Of a stretch of 13,378 bases of DNA, positions 1 through 6,274 are shown piece after piece. The stretch's first letter is position 1; each line of letters opens with the position of its first letter. Location: the NCBI GenBank assembly GCA_963783095.1, contig CAWAMR010000024.1, forward strand, positions 1-13,378. The letters run 5' to 3'. This stretch comes from CAWAMR01 sp963783095. GTDB taxonomy: Bacteria; Planctomycetota; Planctomycetia; Gemmatales; Gemmataceae. A model generated the notes under the pieces. The model had not been told where the DNA came from, made no database searches, and saw only the letters and a program-made list of their open reading frames with translations. Both the position numbers and the translations under genes were made by a program.

Positions 1-842
1 CCCGCTTCTGAAGAGAATGGGTGGAATAATGAGCAGTTGGAAGGAGAGGGAACTGAGCTCAATTTTATCAACAGTGACCCGCAACTTAGCGTGGATGAAT
101 AGCCCCTTGATCGCCGCGAGTCTGACGCGGAGCACTTTCAATCCTCGAGACTGGTGGCTGGCGACCGTCCTCTTCCCGTTTTTCTGATTCTCCCGCCTAA
201 ATATTTGTCATCGCTTTCGCCCTTTTGAGACTCTCGGCTTGCAACCATCGTAAATGCCATCTTCGACCATGGCCCCCAAGAAGAGCGGCAAGTGCTTTTT
301 CTCTTAGACGAGGTGGGCAACATCGGCCGGAAATGCAAAGTCTTTACCATGCGATAACGATCGGTCGTGGATACGGAATGCGTGTTTTCCTGTTTTTGCA
401 GTCCTGCGGCCAAGCTAAAGTCTTTGTTCCCCAAAAGAGGGCAACAACAAAACCAGCAGATCCTCGATCGATCATCGCGTTGCTTTCGGCATCAATGATT
501 GGAAAACCGCCGAAGAATTTTCCCAGCATTTCGGCACAACGACTACTCATACGATCAGCACCTCGACCAGCGAAGGCGGGAGCGATGGTGGTCCGTTTAT
601 GCAAAGCCTTGTCAAGGGGACTGCGGACAAACCGTTATCTAGGACTGGGGAACCAGCACAACTGTGTCTGAAACTGGGAGACGTCTTTTATTTCCGGACG
701 AGATTTTACGACTTTCCGAGGGGATTTGTCTGGTTCTCGCCAAGGGGCTACCGCCGATAAGAGGCCAGCTGCCAAGTATTTTGAGGCACCGGAACTGGCC
801 AAGGTATTGCCCGAAGTGAATAAGAGTGTGGACGACGATTGA
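1..842 (+). CDS. VirD4/TraG-like type IV coupling protein, 3' part, frameshifted
   Basis: This looks like the C-terminal part of a conjugative DNA-transfer coupling ATPase, which would pump DNA-protein substrate to a type IV secretion channel at the inner membrane. The 5' end lies beyond the left edge. Seen in order: a segment at 2-190 with STFNPRDWW; LPVFLILPPKYLSSLSP near 173-225; a Walker B-like VLFLLDEVGNIGR at about 292-330; ITIGRGYGMRVFLFLQS at about 351-401; GINDWKTAEEFSQHFG near 488-535; GLPPIRGQLP near 748-776; and a tail ending VLPEVNKSVDDD with TGA at 840-842. The aromatic-rich FLFLQS(C/L)GQ motif and the GIND..TAE motif after Walker B are typical of VirD4/TraG proteins. The Walker A region is not in the window. 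At least four frame changes are needed, and one TGA interrupts the frame near 223. The family call is fairly firm; the subfamily is not. Confidence 0.72.
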
Positions 843-882
843 CCGTCCAATGGGCAGGTGATTCCTGCCCAGACATCGGGAT

Positions 883-1140
883 TCATCCACTCTTATCGGG
901 TGTTGTTTCCATTGCGGTCCAAACCGCACGAATGAGTTCCCGGATGTCCCGCATCAACCGTTGCTGGTGAGCTTCGTCCAAGGAATCGGGATGAGCTATC
1001 GGCGATTTGAGATAGCGATACTCATGGACCAGCCGGAGCAAAAGCAAGGGCTTTGTCTGGGTCCAATCCTGATTGTCATTGACTGGGACGAAGTCTCTGG
1101 CAGTGCGGGAAAATGAGTCTTCGAATCCGTTACGCAGCAT
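883..1140 (-). CDS. small hypothetical protein
   Basis: An open frame of 85 codons on the minus strand, convergent with the coupling-protein gene and ending 41 bases from its stop. I chose ATG at 1140; an in-frame TTG at 1158 would add six residues. The protein is hydrophilic with a helical, charged C-terminal half (DEAHQQRLMRDIRELIRAVW). It has no signal peptide or membrane segment. I do not recognise a family. Unlike its neighbours it reads without a frameshift, and its position inside the element suggests an accessory gene. It could also be a chance open frame. Confidence 0.4.
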   Translation of the reverse strand: MLRNGFEDSFSRTARDFVPVNDNQDWTQTKPLLLLRLVHEYRYLKSPIAHPDSLDEAHQQRLMRDIRELIRAVWTAMETTPDKSG

Positions 1141-1278
1141 AAGCCCAGTATACTCCAAAAGTTTTCAGAATTGAATCAGATTGTTGCTTTGGCCGAGGGC
1201 GACAAAGACTGGTTTTCGGGAGGGATTTGGGTCTAGTTTGGTGGTTCATGTAGCTCTCACTTGTTGATGTTTCCGGCT

Positions 1279-1427
1279 TCTGTTCGTGGCTTTGTTCCGC
1301 CTTTTTAGAAAAGCCGGGCTAACCAGCCCGGTCAAGCGAAGATTGGGGAACCTTTAGGGGGAACCAATTGGCAGCTTGAAGCGGGCTGGTTACGGCTTTA
1401 GGCGGCGAAGAACAGGCCACGAACAGA
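1279..1427. repeat. 149-nt imperfect palindrome / long hairpin
   Basis: Outer arms are a perfect 12-bp inverted pair (1279-1290 and 1416-1427, TCTGTTCGTGGC). The symmetry continues inward with small gaps: a CCGCCT-type block, AAAGCC, then TAACCAGCCCG (1320-1330) against its complement at 1382-1392, then TCAAGC (1332-1337) against GCTTGA near 1374-1379. The left arm also contains a compact 7-bp hairpin (CCGGGCT, 1314-1320; AGCCCGG, 1325-1331). Read on the minus strand, that hairpin is followed by CTTTTCT and could act as a terminator. The 339-base stretch 1141-1479 has no convincing gene. A MITE-like element, structured RNA or element-maintenance site are all possible. Confidence 0.6.
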
Positions 1428-1536
1428 TGCGAAACAGCGAAGTGCAGAACAAACTTAGACCAAAGCACTGACAAGCAGGATGATTGATCGCCCGATGCCC
1501 GGTGTCGAATTTCAAAACCATATGAGAGGCTTGGAA

Positions 1537-2527
1537 ATGTCGCAACAACAAGATGACTTGGATTGGCTTCGTCAACTCGGTGACCTTGAGTCCCGCTCAA
1601 AGCACGGCCCCGGTAGCTGGCATGGGGCTGCTAAGCGCTGGGGTGCGGAGACGACAAGATTCGCAGGGCTTGTGAACGCCAGAGAAACGCAATCGGACGC
1701 AACTCATCGTCATGGAAAATGGGCGACTGGTTCTGACCGACCACGGACGGGAACTGTACTCTTTGGCCGTGAAACTTGAACGGTTCCGAACCGCTTCCGC
1801 TTCCAAGGAAACGCTCGAATTCATCACGGTCGAGATCGACGAGGTACTCGGGTTTCTTCCGCTGGTTTTTCCGGGTTTCCATTCAACCTGGGGAGATCAG
1901 GCTCAGGGTCCGATTCTGCCCGTTATCTCCCAGAATTCACTTGAACCTCAATACCGGCGTTACCACTTTCGGGATCGGCTTCAACAGCGGGAAACGTCCC
2001 CATCTGAGATTCTCGCTCCTGGGTTCGGGTGGAGCCTTGTGGCTTCGGTAACACTCCTCGGCTCCGATAGTCCGACAAGCGAAGAGATCATCCGAAGGCA
2101 TCCACTGTTCTTGCCCCAATCGAAGAAAGGCCGGAGGGACTGGACCAGTTACTTCAAGATGTTCCTCTGGTGAATCAAGTTGAGTGCTGCAACTTCAATT
2201 CTTTGCTCTCCTTGGTCAACGCGGATCAGGGGGCAGGAATTGTATCTGATCTGCTCGTTCGCGGGAGAATGGAGGGAACCAGTTCCCCTCCGCTTCTTCC
2301 CGTTACCGCAACTGGGCCAACAACAGGTTGGGTTGTTTTTGCCGCGCGATGTGGAATCGCTCAGCGATGCCGCAAGATTTCTCGTCGAGGCAATTCGAAG
2401 CAAGCTTTCGTCATTGGCACCAGCGGTTCTCCATGACATAGTGTCCCCAGCCAGGCTGGATGAACAATCTCGCCCGGCTCAGTTGGAAACATCCCCAGCG
2501 TCAATCGTCGAATCTGACTCAGCGTGA
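1537..2527 (+). CDS. LysR-like HTH transcriptional regulator, frameshifted
   Basis: I chose ATG at 1537, which follows GAGAGG at 1524-1529 with a 7-base spacer. An N-terminal winged-helix pattern is visible across a frameshift near 1680: SWHGAAKRWGAETTRFAGLVNA, then IVMENGRLVLTDHGREL. This resembles the LysR DNA-binding domain, where AA.....S...S..I..LE is followed by a wing and LT..G. Further segments fit an effector domain: GLDQLLQDVPLVNQVEC near 2130-2190, SLVNADQGAGIVSDLLVRG near 2207-2263, and VGLFLPRDVESLSDAARFLV near 2330-2390 as the typical C-terminal helix. The total is about 330 residues, slightly longer than LysR proteins (about 300). At least three frame changes are required. It may control element genes. 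The family call is moderate; a divergent HTH protein is the alternative. Confidence 0.5.
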
Positions 2528-2543
2528 GAGCAACAACGGGCAC

Positions 2544-2765
2544 ATGCAAATTCCCAGATACGAAAACCGATTACTGAGAGGTCCAGGGAGATTCGGAATC
2601 ACAGTCAACAAAGAATTCATCGCCTCCTTGTTCATTGCGGCTCTGATAGCAACGGGCTTTCAACTGTTCGTTTGGCGGATGGGTGGATTCTCGAACGTCA
2701 GGAAACATACGGAATCATGGAATTTCACATGGTCCAGAAACAAGAACTTCACCGGGAGAAAATAG
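2544..2765 (+). CDS. small single-pass membrane protein
   Basis: A 73-codon frame from ATG 2544 begins just after the regulator. The N-terminal 25 residues are basic and polar, followed by one hydrophobic segment (FIASLFIAALIATGFQLFVW, about residues 25-44) and a polar tail. This is a typical small inner-membrane protein with one transmembrane helix. The tail after about 2672 also reads plausibly in another frame (WILERQETYGIMEFHMVQ), so a frameshift there may have changed the true C-terminus. No family recognised. Lying in a conjugative element next to a second small membrane ORF, it may belong to transfer or exclusion functions, which is only positional inference. Confidence 0.4.
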   Translation: MQIPRYENRLLRGPGRFGITVNKEFIASLFIAALIATGFQLFVWRMGGFSNVRKHTESWNFTWSRNKNFTGRK

Positions 2766-2767
2766 TC

Positions 2768-3029
2768 ATGAAGGTTGAAACAGGGATTTGTTGCGAGCCC
2801 TTTGGTCGCTGTCGCGGTTTGCGCGCTTTGCAAGCTTGTGATTTGGTTGATCCAATCTGACCGGGGAACCGCGCGATCTGCGTTTCGGGTCGCACAGAAA
2901 TTACAGATCGTGATCGAGCTTGGGCTGATTCTTGCGATCGGGCTGGTCTGTTTGGCGTTACTTGGTCGCCAACCCTCCAATCAGGACTCAGATCGACGCG
3001 ATTACGCTTCCGATCCATACGACGATTAA
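2768..3029 (+). CDS. small membrane protein with two hydrophobic segments
   Basis: ATG at 2768 follows GGGAG (2754-2758) with a 9-base gap, and the open frame is reached by a one-base shift a few codons later; a TTG at 2775 is already in frame. The protein has two hydrophobic stretches, FVASPLVAVAVCALCKLVIW and IELGLILAIGLVCLALLG, joined by a basic linker, with an acidic C-terminus (DRRDYASDPYDD). This is a small two-helix membrane topology like many mating-pair or relaxosome-adjacent small proteins, but I cannot name a family. It starts two bases after the stop of the preceding membrane ORF, suggesting one transcript. Confidence 0.45.
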
Positions 3030-3114
3030 ACCTGGATGCGTCGTTATCGCAACTCATCGACCGGAATGTTTTGAAACGACGGAGAACGCCATCCCGGTCT
3101 GAGTAATTCGGAAT

Positions 3115-3142
3115 GGGGTAAATAACATCCTTTATTTACTCC
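3115..3142. promoter_or_regulatory. inverted repeat upstream of vapBC
   Basis: GGGGTAAATAA (3115-3125) and TTATTTACTCC (3132-3142) form an 11-bp inverted repeat with one mismatch and a 6-base spacer. It sits in the AT-rich gap 3030-3276 before the toxin-antitoxin pair. The stem is too AT-rich for a terminator and looks more like an operator. Confidence 0.4.
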
Positions 3143-3213
3143 TATCCAAGTTGTCGAATCATTTGTACAGATGTCGCGTAAGTGTCATTTATATTCTGCC
3201 AGCCGATTGATTG

Positions 3214-3233
3214 TTAATTGACAGAGCAATTAA
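3214..3233. promoter_or_regulatory. palindromic operator candidate before vapB
   Basis: TTAATTG (3214-3220) and CAATTAA (3227-3233) are a perfect 7-bp inverted repeat around a 6-base spacer, about 45 bases before the chosen vapB start. A weak sigma70-like element (TTGATT at 3207-3212) overlaps it. VapB antitoxins of the AbrB type normally repress their own operon through such palindromes, so autoregulation here is a reasonable inference. Confidence 0.4.
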
Positions 3234-3276
3234 ACTGTGTCATTCTCGGCCTTAATGGACTTAATAAGAGGTTTGT

Positions 3277-3519
3277 ATGGAAACGATCTACCGACAAGAC
3301 TTACTGAAAACGGAAGGATTCTGATACCTGCGGAATGTCGAAAGCAACTTGGTTTGTCGGCAAACGAAGAATTCCTGGTGCGAGTTGACGAAGAGGGCCT
3401 TCATCTCACTCCACTCATTCAACATCTCCGAGCGTTCCGAAGCAAGTTGCAGAAAGGTCTGGAACCGGGCGTTAAACTGTTGGATGAACTGCGGCAGATG
3501 CGGGCAGGATGTCGAGTAG
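3277..3519 (+). CDS. vapB: VapB antitoxin, AbrB/SpoVT swapped-hairpin type, frameshifted
   Basis: The central part is a clear AbrB-like DNA-binding domain: TRLTENGRILIPAECRKQLG followed by a beta strand EFLVRVDEEGLHLTP. The C-terminal tail (ELRQMRAG) would wrap the toxin. ATG 3277 (METIYR) follows AAGAGG at 3266-3271 with a 5-base gap; one missing A near 3294 joins it to the domain frame. A second missing G near 3506 gives a natural end GDVE with TAG at 3517-3519, overlapping the toxin start. Without these repairs the frame runs from GTG 3237 to 3590, reading nonsense over vapC. About 80 residues, normal for VapB. It neutralises VapC and represses the operon. Confidence 0.8.
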
Positions 3520-3912
3520 CCCCAAAATCATTCTCGATGCTTCGGCAATCATCGCCTATCTCGACGGCGAGAGGGGCTCAGACATTGTAGAAGAATGGCT
3601 TCCGAACAGTGCCGCCTCGATGGTCAATATCTGTGAAGTAATCGCCGTGTTAGTGCGTGAAGGAAACCCGGAGAAAGAAGTGTCTGGAGAAGTCCGCACC
3701 TTGATCCCAATGATTATCCCCTTCGGCTGGGATATCGCACGATCGGCGGCGGCAATGATTACGAAGACTCAGCCGAAAGGTCTGGGACTCGGAGACCGGG
3801 CGCGCTCGCGACGGCGAAACTCCTGAATCTCCCTGTGTTGACAACTGAGGCACGCTGGCTGGATGTTCCAGTAGAAGTAGACATTCGGCTCATTCGGGAA
3901 CGAAGCTTCTGA
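3509..3912 (+). CDS. vapC: VapC toxin, PIN-domain ribonuclease, frameshifted
   Basis: PIN-domain ribonucleases cleave RNA, often tRNA, when freed from the antitoxin. The N-terminus SPKIILDASAIIAYLDGE carries the first catalytic Asp; NICEVIAVL supplies the conserved Glu; LGLGDRA supplies the third acidic residue, an Asp. The open frame dies at 3826, but adding one C near 3805 continues as ATAKLLNLPVLTTEARW, the usual PIN ending with TTE..W, to a TGA at 3910-3912. The restored protein is about 134 residues, normal for VapC. ATG 3509 lies inside the antitoxin end, typical of translational coupling. Its stop overlaps the next start by one base (TGATG). Confidence 0.85.
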
Positions 3913-4154
3913 TGGCGGAATTCAGGACCAGGAATGTTGCCGACTGGATTGCCGATCGCTTTCGGACGCTCGCCGGGCTGAACGGTCGGCACGTGAAGCC
4001 CGAGATGAAGGATGTTGTGCGAGAGCAGGCGCATCAACCACGCCAAACTCTCGCCAATGAACTTACGGAAATGAACCAGGAACTGCGAAGCAGAGTCGGG
4101 GAATTGTCCGATTCGACGAAGTATATCAGTGAAGATCGGGACAATCGCGGGTGA
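3912..4154 (+). CDS. FitA-like ribbon-helix-helix antitoxin, without its toxin
   Basis: The 80-residue protein begins EFRTRNVADWIADRFRTLAG and continues LNGRHVKPEMKDVVRE. This matches the RHH pattern of FitA/Arc-type antitoxins: strand with RN(V/L), a helix ending in LA..(N/H)GR, then a second helix with an E at its start. The tail SDSTKYISEDRDNRG resembles the toxin-binding tails of such antitoxins (DST..I.EDRD). Its start overlaps the vapC stop, so it is the third gene of the operon. The following 84 bases do not contain a PIN-domain start, so the cognate toxin seems absent. Function as an antitoxin is an inference from pattern. Confidence 0.6.
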   Translation: MAEFRTRNVADWIADRFRTLAGLNGRHVKPEMKDVVREQAHQPRQTLANELTEMNQELRSRVGELSDSTKYISEDRDNRG

Positions 4155-4213
4155 TTACTTTCTTCCTTACTTTGAGATTTCTCAATCTTCCAACGCGAAC
4201 TCAAACGCCAAGG

Positions 4214-4240
4214 ATGGTTCAAAACGTGATGGTGAACCAT
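4214..4240 (+). promoter_or_regulatory. inverted repeat overlapping the excisionase start
   Basis: ATGGTTCA (4214-4221) and TGAACCAT (4233-4240) are a perfect 8-bp inverted repeat with an 11-base spacer. The right arm includes the first two bases of the excisionase ATG (4239). As DNA it could be an operator; as RNA it could hide the start codon. Confidence 0.4.
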
Positions 4241-4478
4241 GTTGAGCGTGAAGCAAGCAGCCGATGCACTCGGTGTTTCTCGAAGCTTGATCTACGATTT
4301 GTGTGCATTGAAGCGAATTCGGCACGAACGCATTGGGGTTGGCCGGGGGACGATTCGCATTCCTCAAGAAGCGATTGAGGAGTATCGCAGAACCCGAACG
4401 GTGGAGGTTGCTGAAGTAACCTCCACCGTTCGTCCGCATGCCCGCCGATCAAACTGCGACATCTGGACGTTTAGATGA
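4239..4478 (+). CDS. xis: excisionase-like MerR/Xis-type HTH protein
   Basis: A 79-residue protein whose first 50 residues are a classic excisionase-family DNA-binding domain: LSVKQAADALGVSRSLIYDL, then KRIRHERIGVGRGTIRIPQEAIEEY. The pattern is helix-turn-helix recognition, a wing with (R/V)GRGT(I/R)RI, and a final helix. Such proteins bend DNA at attachment sites and steer the recombinase towards excision, and some act as regulators. It lies directly beside the recombinase gene, converging with it and overlapping its 3' end by 30 bases. A 15-bp perfect inverted repeat lies within its 3' part and supplies the repetitive VEVAEVTSTV region. It reads without frameshift. Calling it Xis rests on domain plus location. 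Confidence 0.75.
   Translation: MLSVKQAADALGVSRSLIYDLCALKRIRHERIGVGRGTIRIPQEAIEEYRRTRTVEVAEVTSTVRPHARRSNCDIWTFR
4395..4432. repeat. 15-bp perfect inverted repeat (strong hairpin) in xis 3' part
   Basis: CGAACGGTGGAGGTT (4395-4409) is perfectly mirrored at 4418-4432 with an 8-base loop. There is no T tract on either side, so it is not a classic intrinsic terminator. It lies just before the convergent xis/int overlap and could limit read-through in both directions. Confidence 0.6.
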
Positions 4479-5647
4479 TTGGTTGACCGCATCAAGCAAA
4501 AGCACTGAATTCTGCTGAAGGTGCTGATAAACACGCGAGAGCATGGTTCCATCCACATGGCCAAGCAGCGTGCTTACGGTAAGCGAGTCGATCCCCGCTC
4601 CGAGCAATCGGTTGGCGAAGGTGTGCCGGAAAGCATACAGGCAATATTTCGTGCCGAGCTTCCGCGCTTCGCCGTTTGTCATTTTCTTTCGGGCCTCCGT
4701 TTGAGTTCTTTGGAGTCTTTCGGTAGAACTTTTCCTCTGACTGATTTTTCTGCTCGAAGTTTGGTCGCATGTTCCCGAACTTGGTCTGGATCGAGTGTAA
4801 ATCCTCGCTGCCGCAATTCCAAACGGCCTTTGTGGAGTTGGAACCGGCAGAATCGGTTGTTGACAGCCCAAGCGGTCCACGGGCGACCTTTAAGGTTACG
4901 GAAGATCGTTCCAACCTGATAAGTTTCGGCGAGCCTCCGCACAAGTGCCAGGACATCATCGTTGAGGTAGATGATCCGGAATCTCTTCTTGCCTTTCGCC
5001 TCTTTCGGAGGCAGGACGATTCTCCGGTTCTGAAGTTCAACGTGCCTTGCCTCAATGCGGATGCACTCTTGTGGGCGGGCTCCAGTATGCCAGGCCATTT
5101 CGAGCAATGAGCGGAACGACTCGTCCTTGAAGTATTCAAGGATTTCTGGGTACTGCTCGGGCGCGATGACCTGCTCTCGCTTCCCTGCTTCCGGTTTTTC
5201 AAGGTAGCGGATCGGGTTAGTGTCGATCACACCCATTTTTTCAGACCAACGGAAAGCCCGTTGGACAGCGACTTTCGCTCCGCGTTGATGCAAGGGTGAC
5301 CAGGTTGTAATGACTGGACCCATTTCTCGACAACGATAGGTTTGAGTTCGGAAACTACCATCCGTTTCGGGATAGTGCGGACGAACGATTGAATGTGGTT
5401 GCGATACCACTCGTAGGTTCTCGGTGCTTTGTGCTTTTGGCACCATTCCAGGTACTCGTCAAACACCGTGACGACGAGTTGCCCGGTTACAGGAGGTTCC
5501 TGCTCTTCGGCAGGATATTCCTGCATAAGTTCGTGGTATCGACGGAACGCTTCGTCCTTGTCGGCGCCAATTGTGCTGTTTGCGGTTGATTTCGACATAC
5601 CAAACACCGCGTTTGGCTTTGAAAAACGGTTTCGGAAAATGGGGCAT
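4449..5647 (-). CDS. int: site-specific tyrosine recombinase/integrase, frameshifted
   Basis: Integrates and excises the element by breaking and rejoining DNA through a phosphotyrosine link. ATG 5647 (MPHFPKPFFKAKRGVWYVEI) has a GGAGG at 5655-5659 with a 7-base spacer. A small hairpin (5658-5671) touches that site and may tune translation. Domains: N-terminal KRGVWYVEI strand; SAM-like core-binding domain (FDEYLEWCQKHKAPRTYEWY); catalytic domain with the first Arg in WHTGARPQECIRIEARH, a Lys-bearing PPKEAKGKKRFRIIYL hairpin, the second Arg in LYAFRHTFANRL, LLGH, and the nucleophile Tyr in SRVYQHLQ. The usual H..R of box II is Y..R. Frameshifts near 5568, 5301 and 4698 are needed; the last two are each fixed by one base. 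About 400 residues, normal size. It sits 147 bases from the tRNA 3' end. Confidence 0.88.
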
Positions 5648-5723
5648 GAAGGAGCCTCCCGTGTAGACGGGTCGGAAGGCCCGCGATTCCCGGTGGAGCT
5701 TGGCGGCACGCCGGGGGATCACT

Positions 5724-5759
5724 TTTCGGACAGAATTCTCGGACGCACGCGGTCCGAAA
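5724..5759. promoter_or_regulatory. cluster of TCGGAC repeats between int and tRNA
   Basis: TTTCGGAC (5724-5731) recurs as its exact inverse GTCCGAAA (5752-5759), with a third TCGGAC at 5739-5744. Spacing is close to regular. The position between the recombinase start and the tRNA 3' end is where recombinase or Xis arm sites, or an int operator, would lie. Function is inferred from position only. Confidence 0.35.
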
Positions 5760-5794
5760 TAAACTGATTTGACGTAAGTCCTTATCCAGTATAG

Positions 5795-5867
5795 TGGGCA
5801 GACCCGGGATTGAACCGGGGACCTAGCGATTTTCAGTCGCTCGCTCTACCAGCTGAGCTATCTACCC
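5795..5867 (-). tRNA. tRNA-Phe (GAA)
   Basis: A 73-nt cloverleaf. The acceptor stem GGGTAGA pairs with TCTGCCC (one G-U). The D arm GCTC...GAGC, the anticodon loop CTGAAAA with anticodon GAA, and the T arm CCGGG/TTCAATC/CCCGG follow in order, with discriminator A at 5795. CCA is not encoded. It decodes phenylalanine. The 3' end faces the recombinase gene, the common arrangement when a tRNA gene serves as attB and is rebuilt after integration. No second copy of its 3' end occurs in the window, so the far attachment site must lie beyond the left edge. Confidence 0.95.
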
Positions 5868-5882
5868 TTGCAGTTCACTCAT

Positions 5883-5911
5883 TGTATAGGAGCGGAACGA
5901 ATTATCGTCAA
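5883..5911 (-). promoter_or_regulatory. sigma70 promoter of tRNA-Phe
   Basis: On the minus strand, TTGACG (5911-5906), a 17-base spacer and TATACA (5888-5883) form a near-consensus promoter. Transcription would start about 8 bases before the mature tRNA. Confidence 0.7.
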
Positions 5912-5948
5912 TTGTGCCGAAAACTCCAGCGGAAAAATCGATCGCGTT

Positions 5949-6270
5949 TCATCTCAATTCGATCACTCGACTTGCACCTGCCGGCACCGTTAGCTCGATG
6001 CTTGTAATCCCCTCTTTCGATTCCACTTTTATGTTATCTTCGGGATAGAGCCAGTCTGCCGCGGCTCGAATCGGAACTTTTCAGCGAATCGTAATCTTTC
6101 GATGCTCTCGATAATCGGTCGGGAATCAGCGTTGTTGAGGCTGCACCGATCCCGAAACCCCTTATCGCGGAAGGTACGAGGTTTCCACTCGGCGGCAACG
6201 GCAAAATCGGTGGCTCGGCGCGTGAGAGCCTGACCCGGAGCCGCGCCGGAATTGCGGAGCGACTCCGACA
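5949..6270 (-). pseudogene. unrecognised gene remnant or frameshifted small gene
   Basis: The end of this stretch reads as convincing protein: VPIRAAADWLYPEDNIKVES, then GITSIELTVPAGASRVIELR and a TGA at 5949-5951. It looks like the C-terminal strands of a beta-rich domain. Upstream, plausible but uncertain segments appear in other frames (ESIERLRFAEK near 6085-6117), needing a one-base join near 6085. Nothing recognisable links it to the start of any protein, and it begins right after fhcC. It could be a short gene of about 105 codons with several indels, or a remnant cut off by element integration. It is not FhcD, whose conserved segments I do not find. No function proposed. Confidence 0.3.
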
Positions 6271-6274
6271 ACTC

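Noticed and set aside
225..671. 148-codon plus-strand ORF as a gene of its own
   Set aside because: Only its middle (333-413) carries coupling-protein motifs; the ends are other-frame readings of the same frameshifted gene.
1319..1600. Minus-strand open frame over the palindrome
   Set aside because: It covers the 149-nt inverted repeat and the start of the regulator; no start signal or domain.
3520..3590. C-terminal extension of vapB overlapping vapC by 82 bases
   Set aside because: It is vapC read out of frame; one added base near 3506 ends vapB naturally at 3519.
4492..5202. 236-codon minus-strand frame inside the integrase
   Set aside because: Off-frame reading of int: low-complexity Ser/Arg-rich sequence, while the catalytic motifs lie in the other frames.
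5795..5820. Direct repeat of the tRNA 3' end elsewhere in the window as the second att site
   Set aside because: By eye I found no second copy of this segment between 1 and 5794, so the other att site is not in this window.
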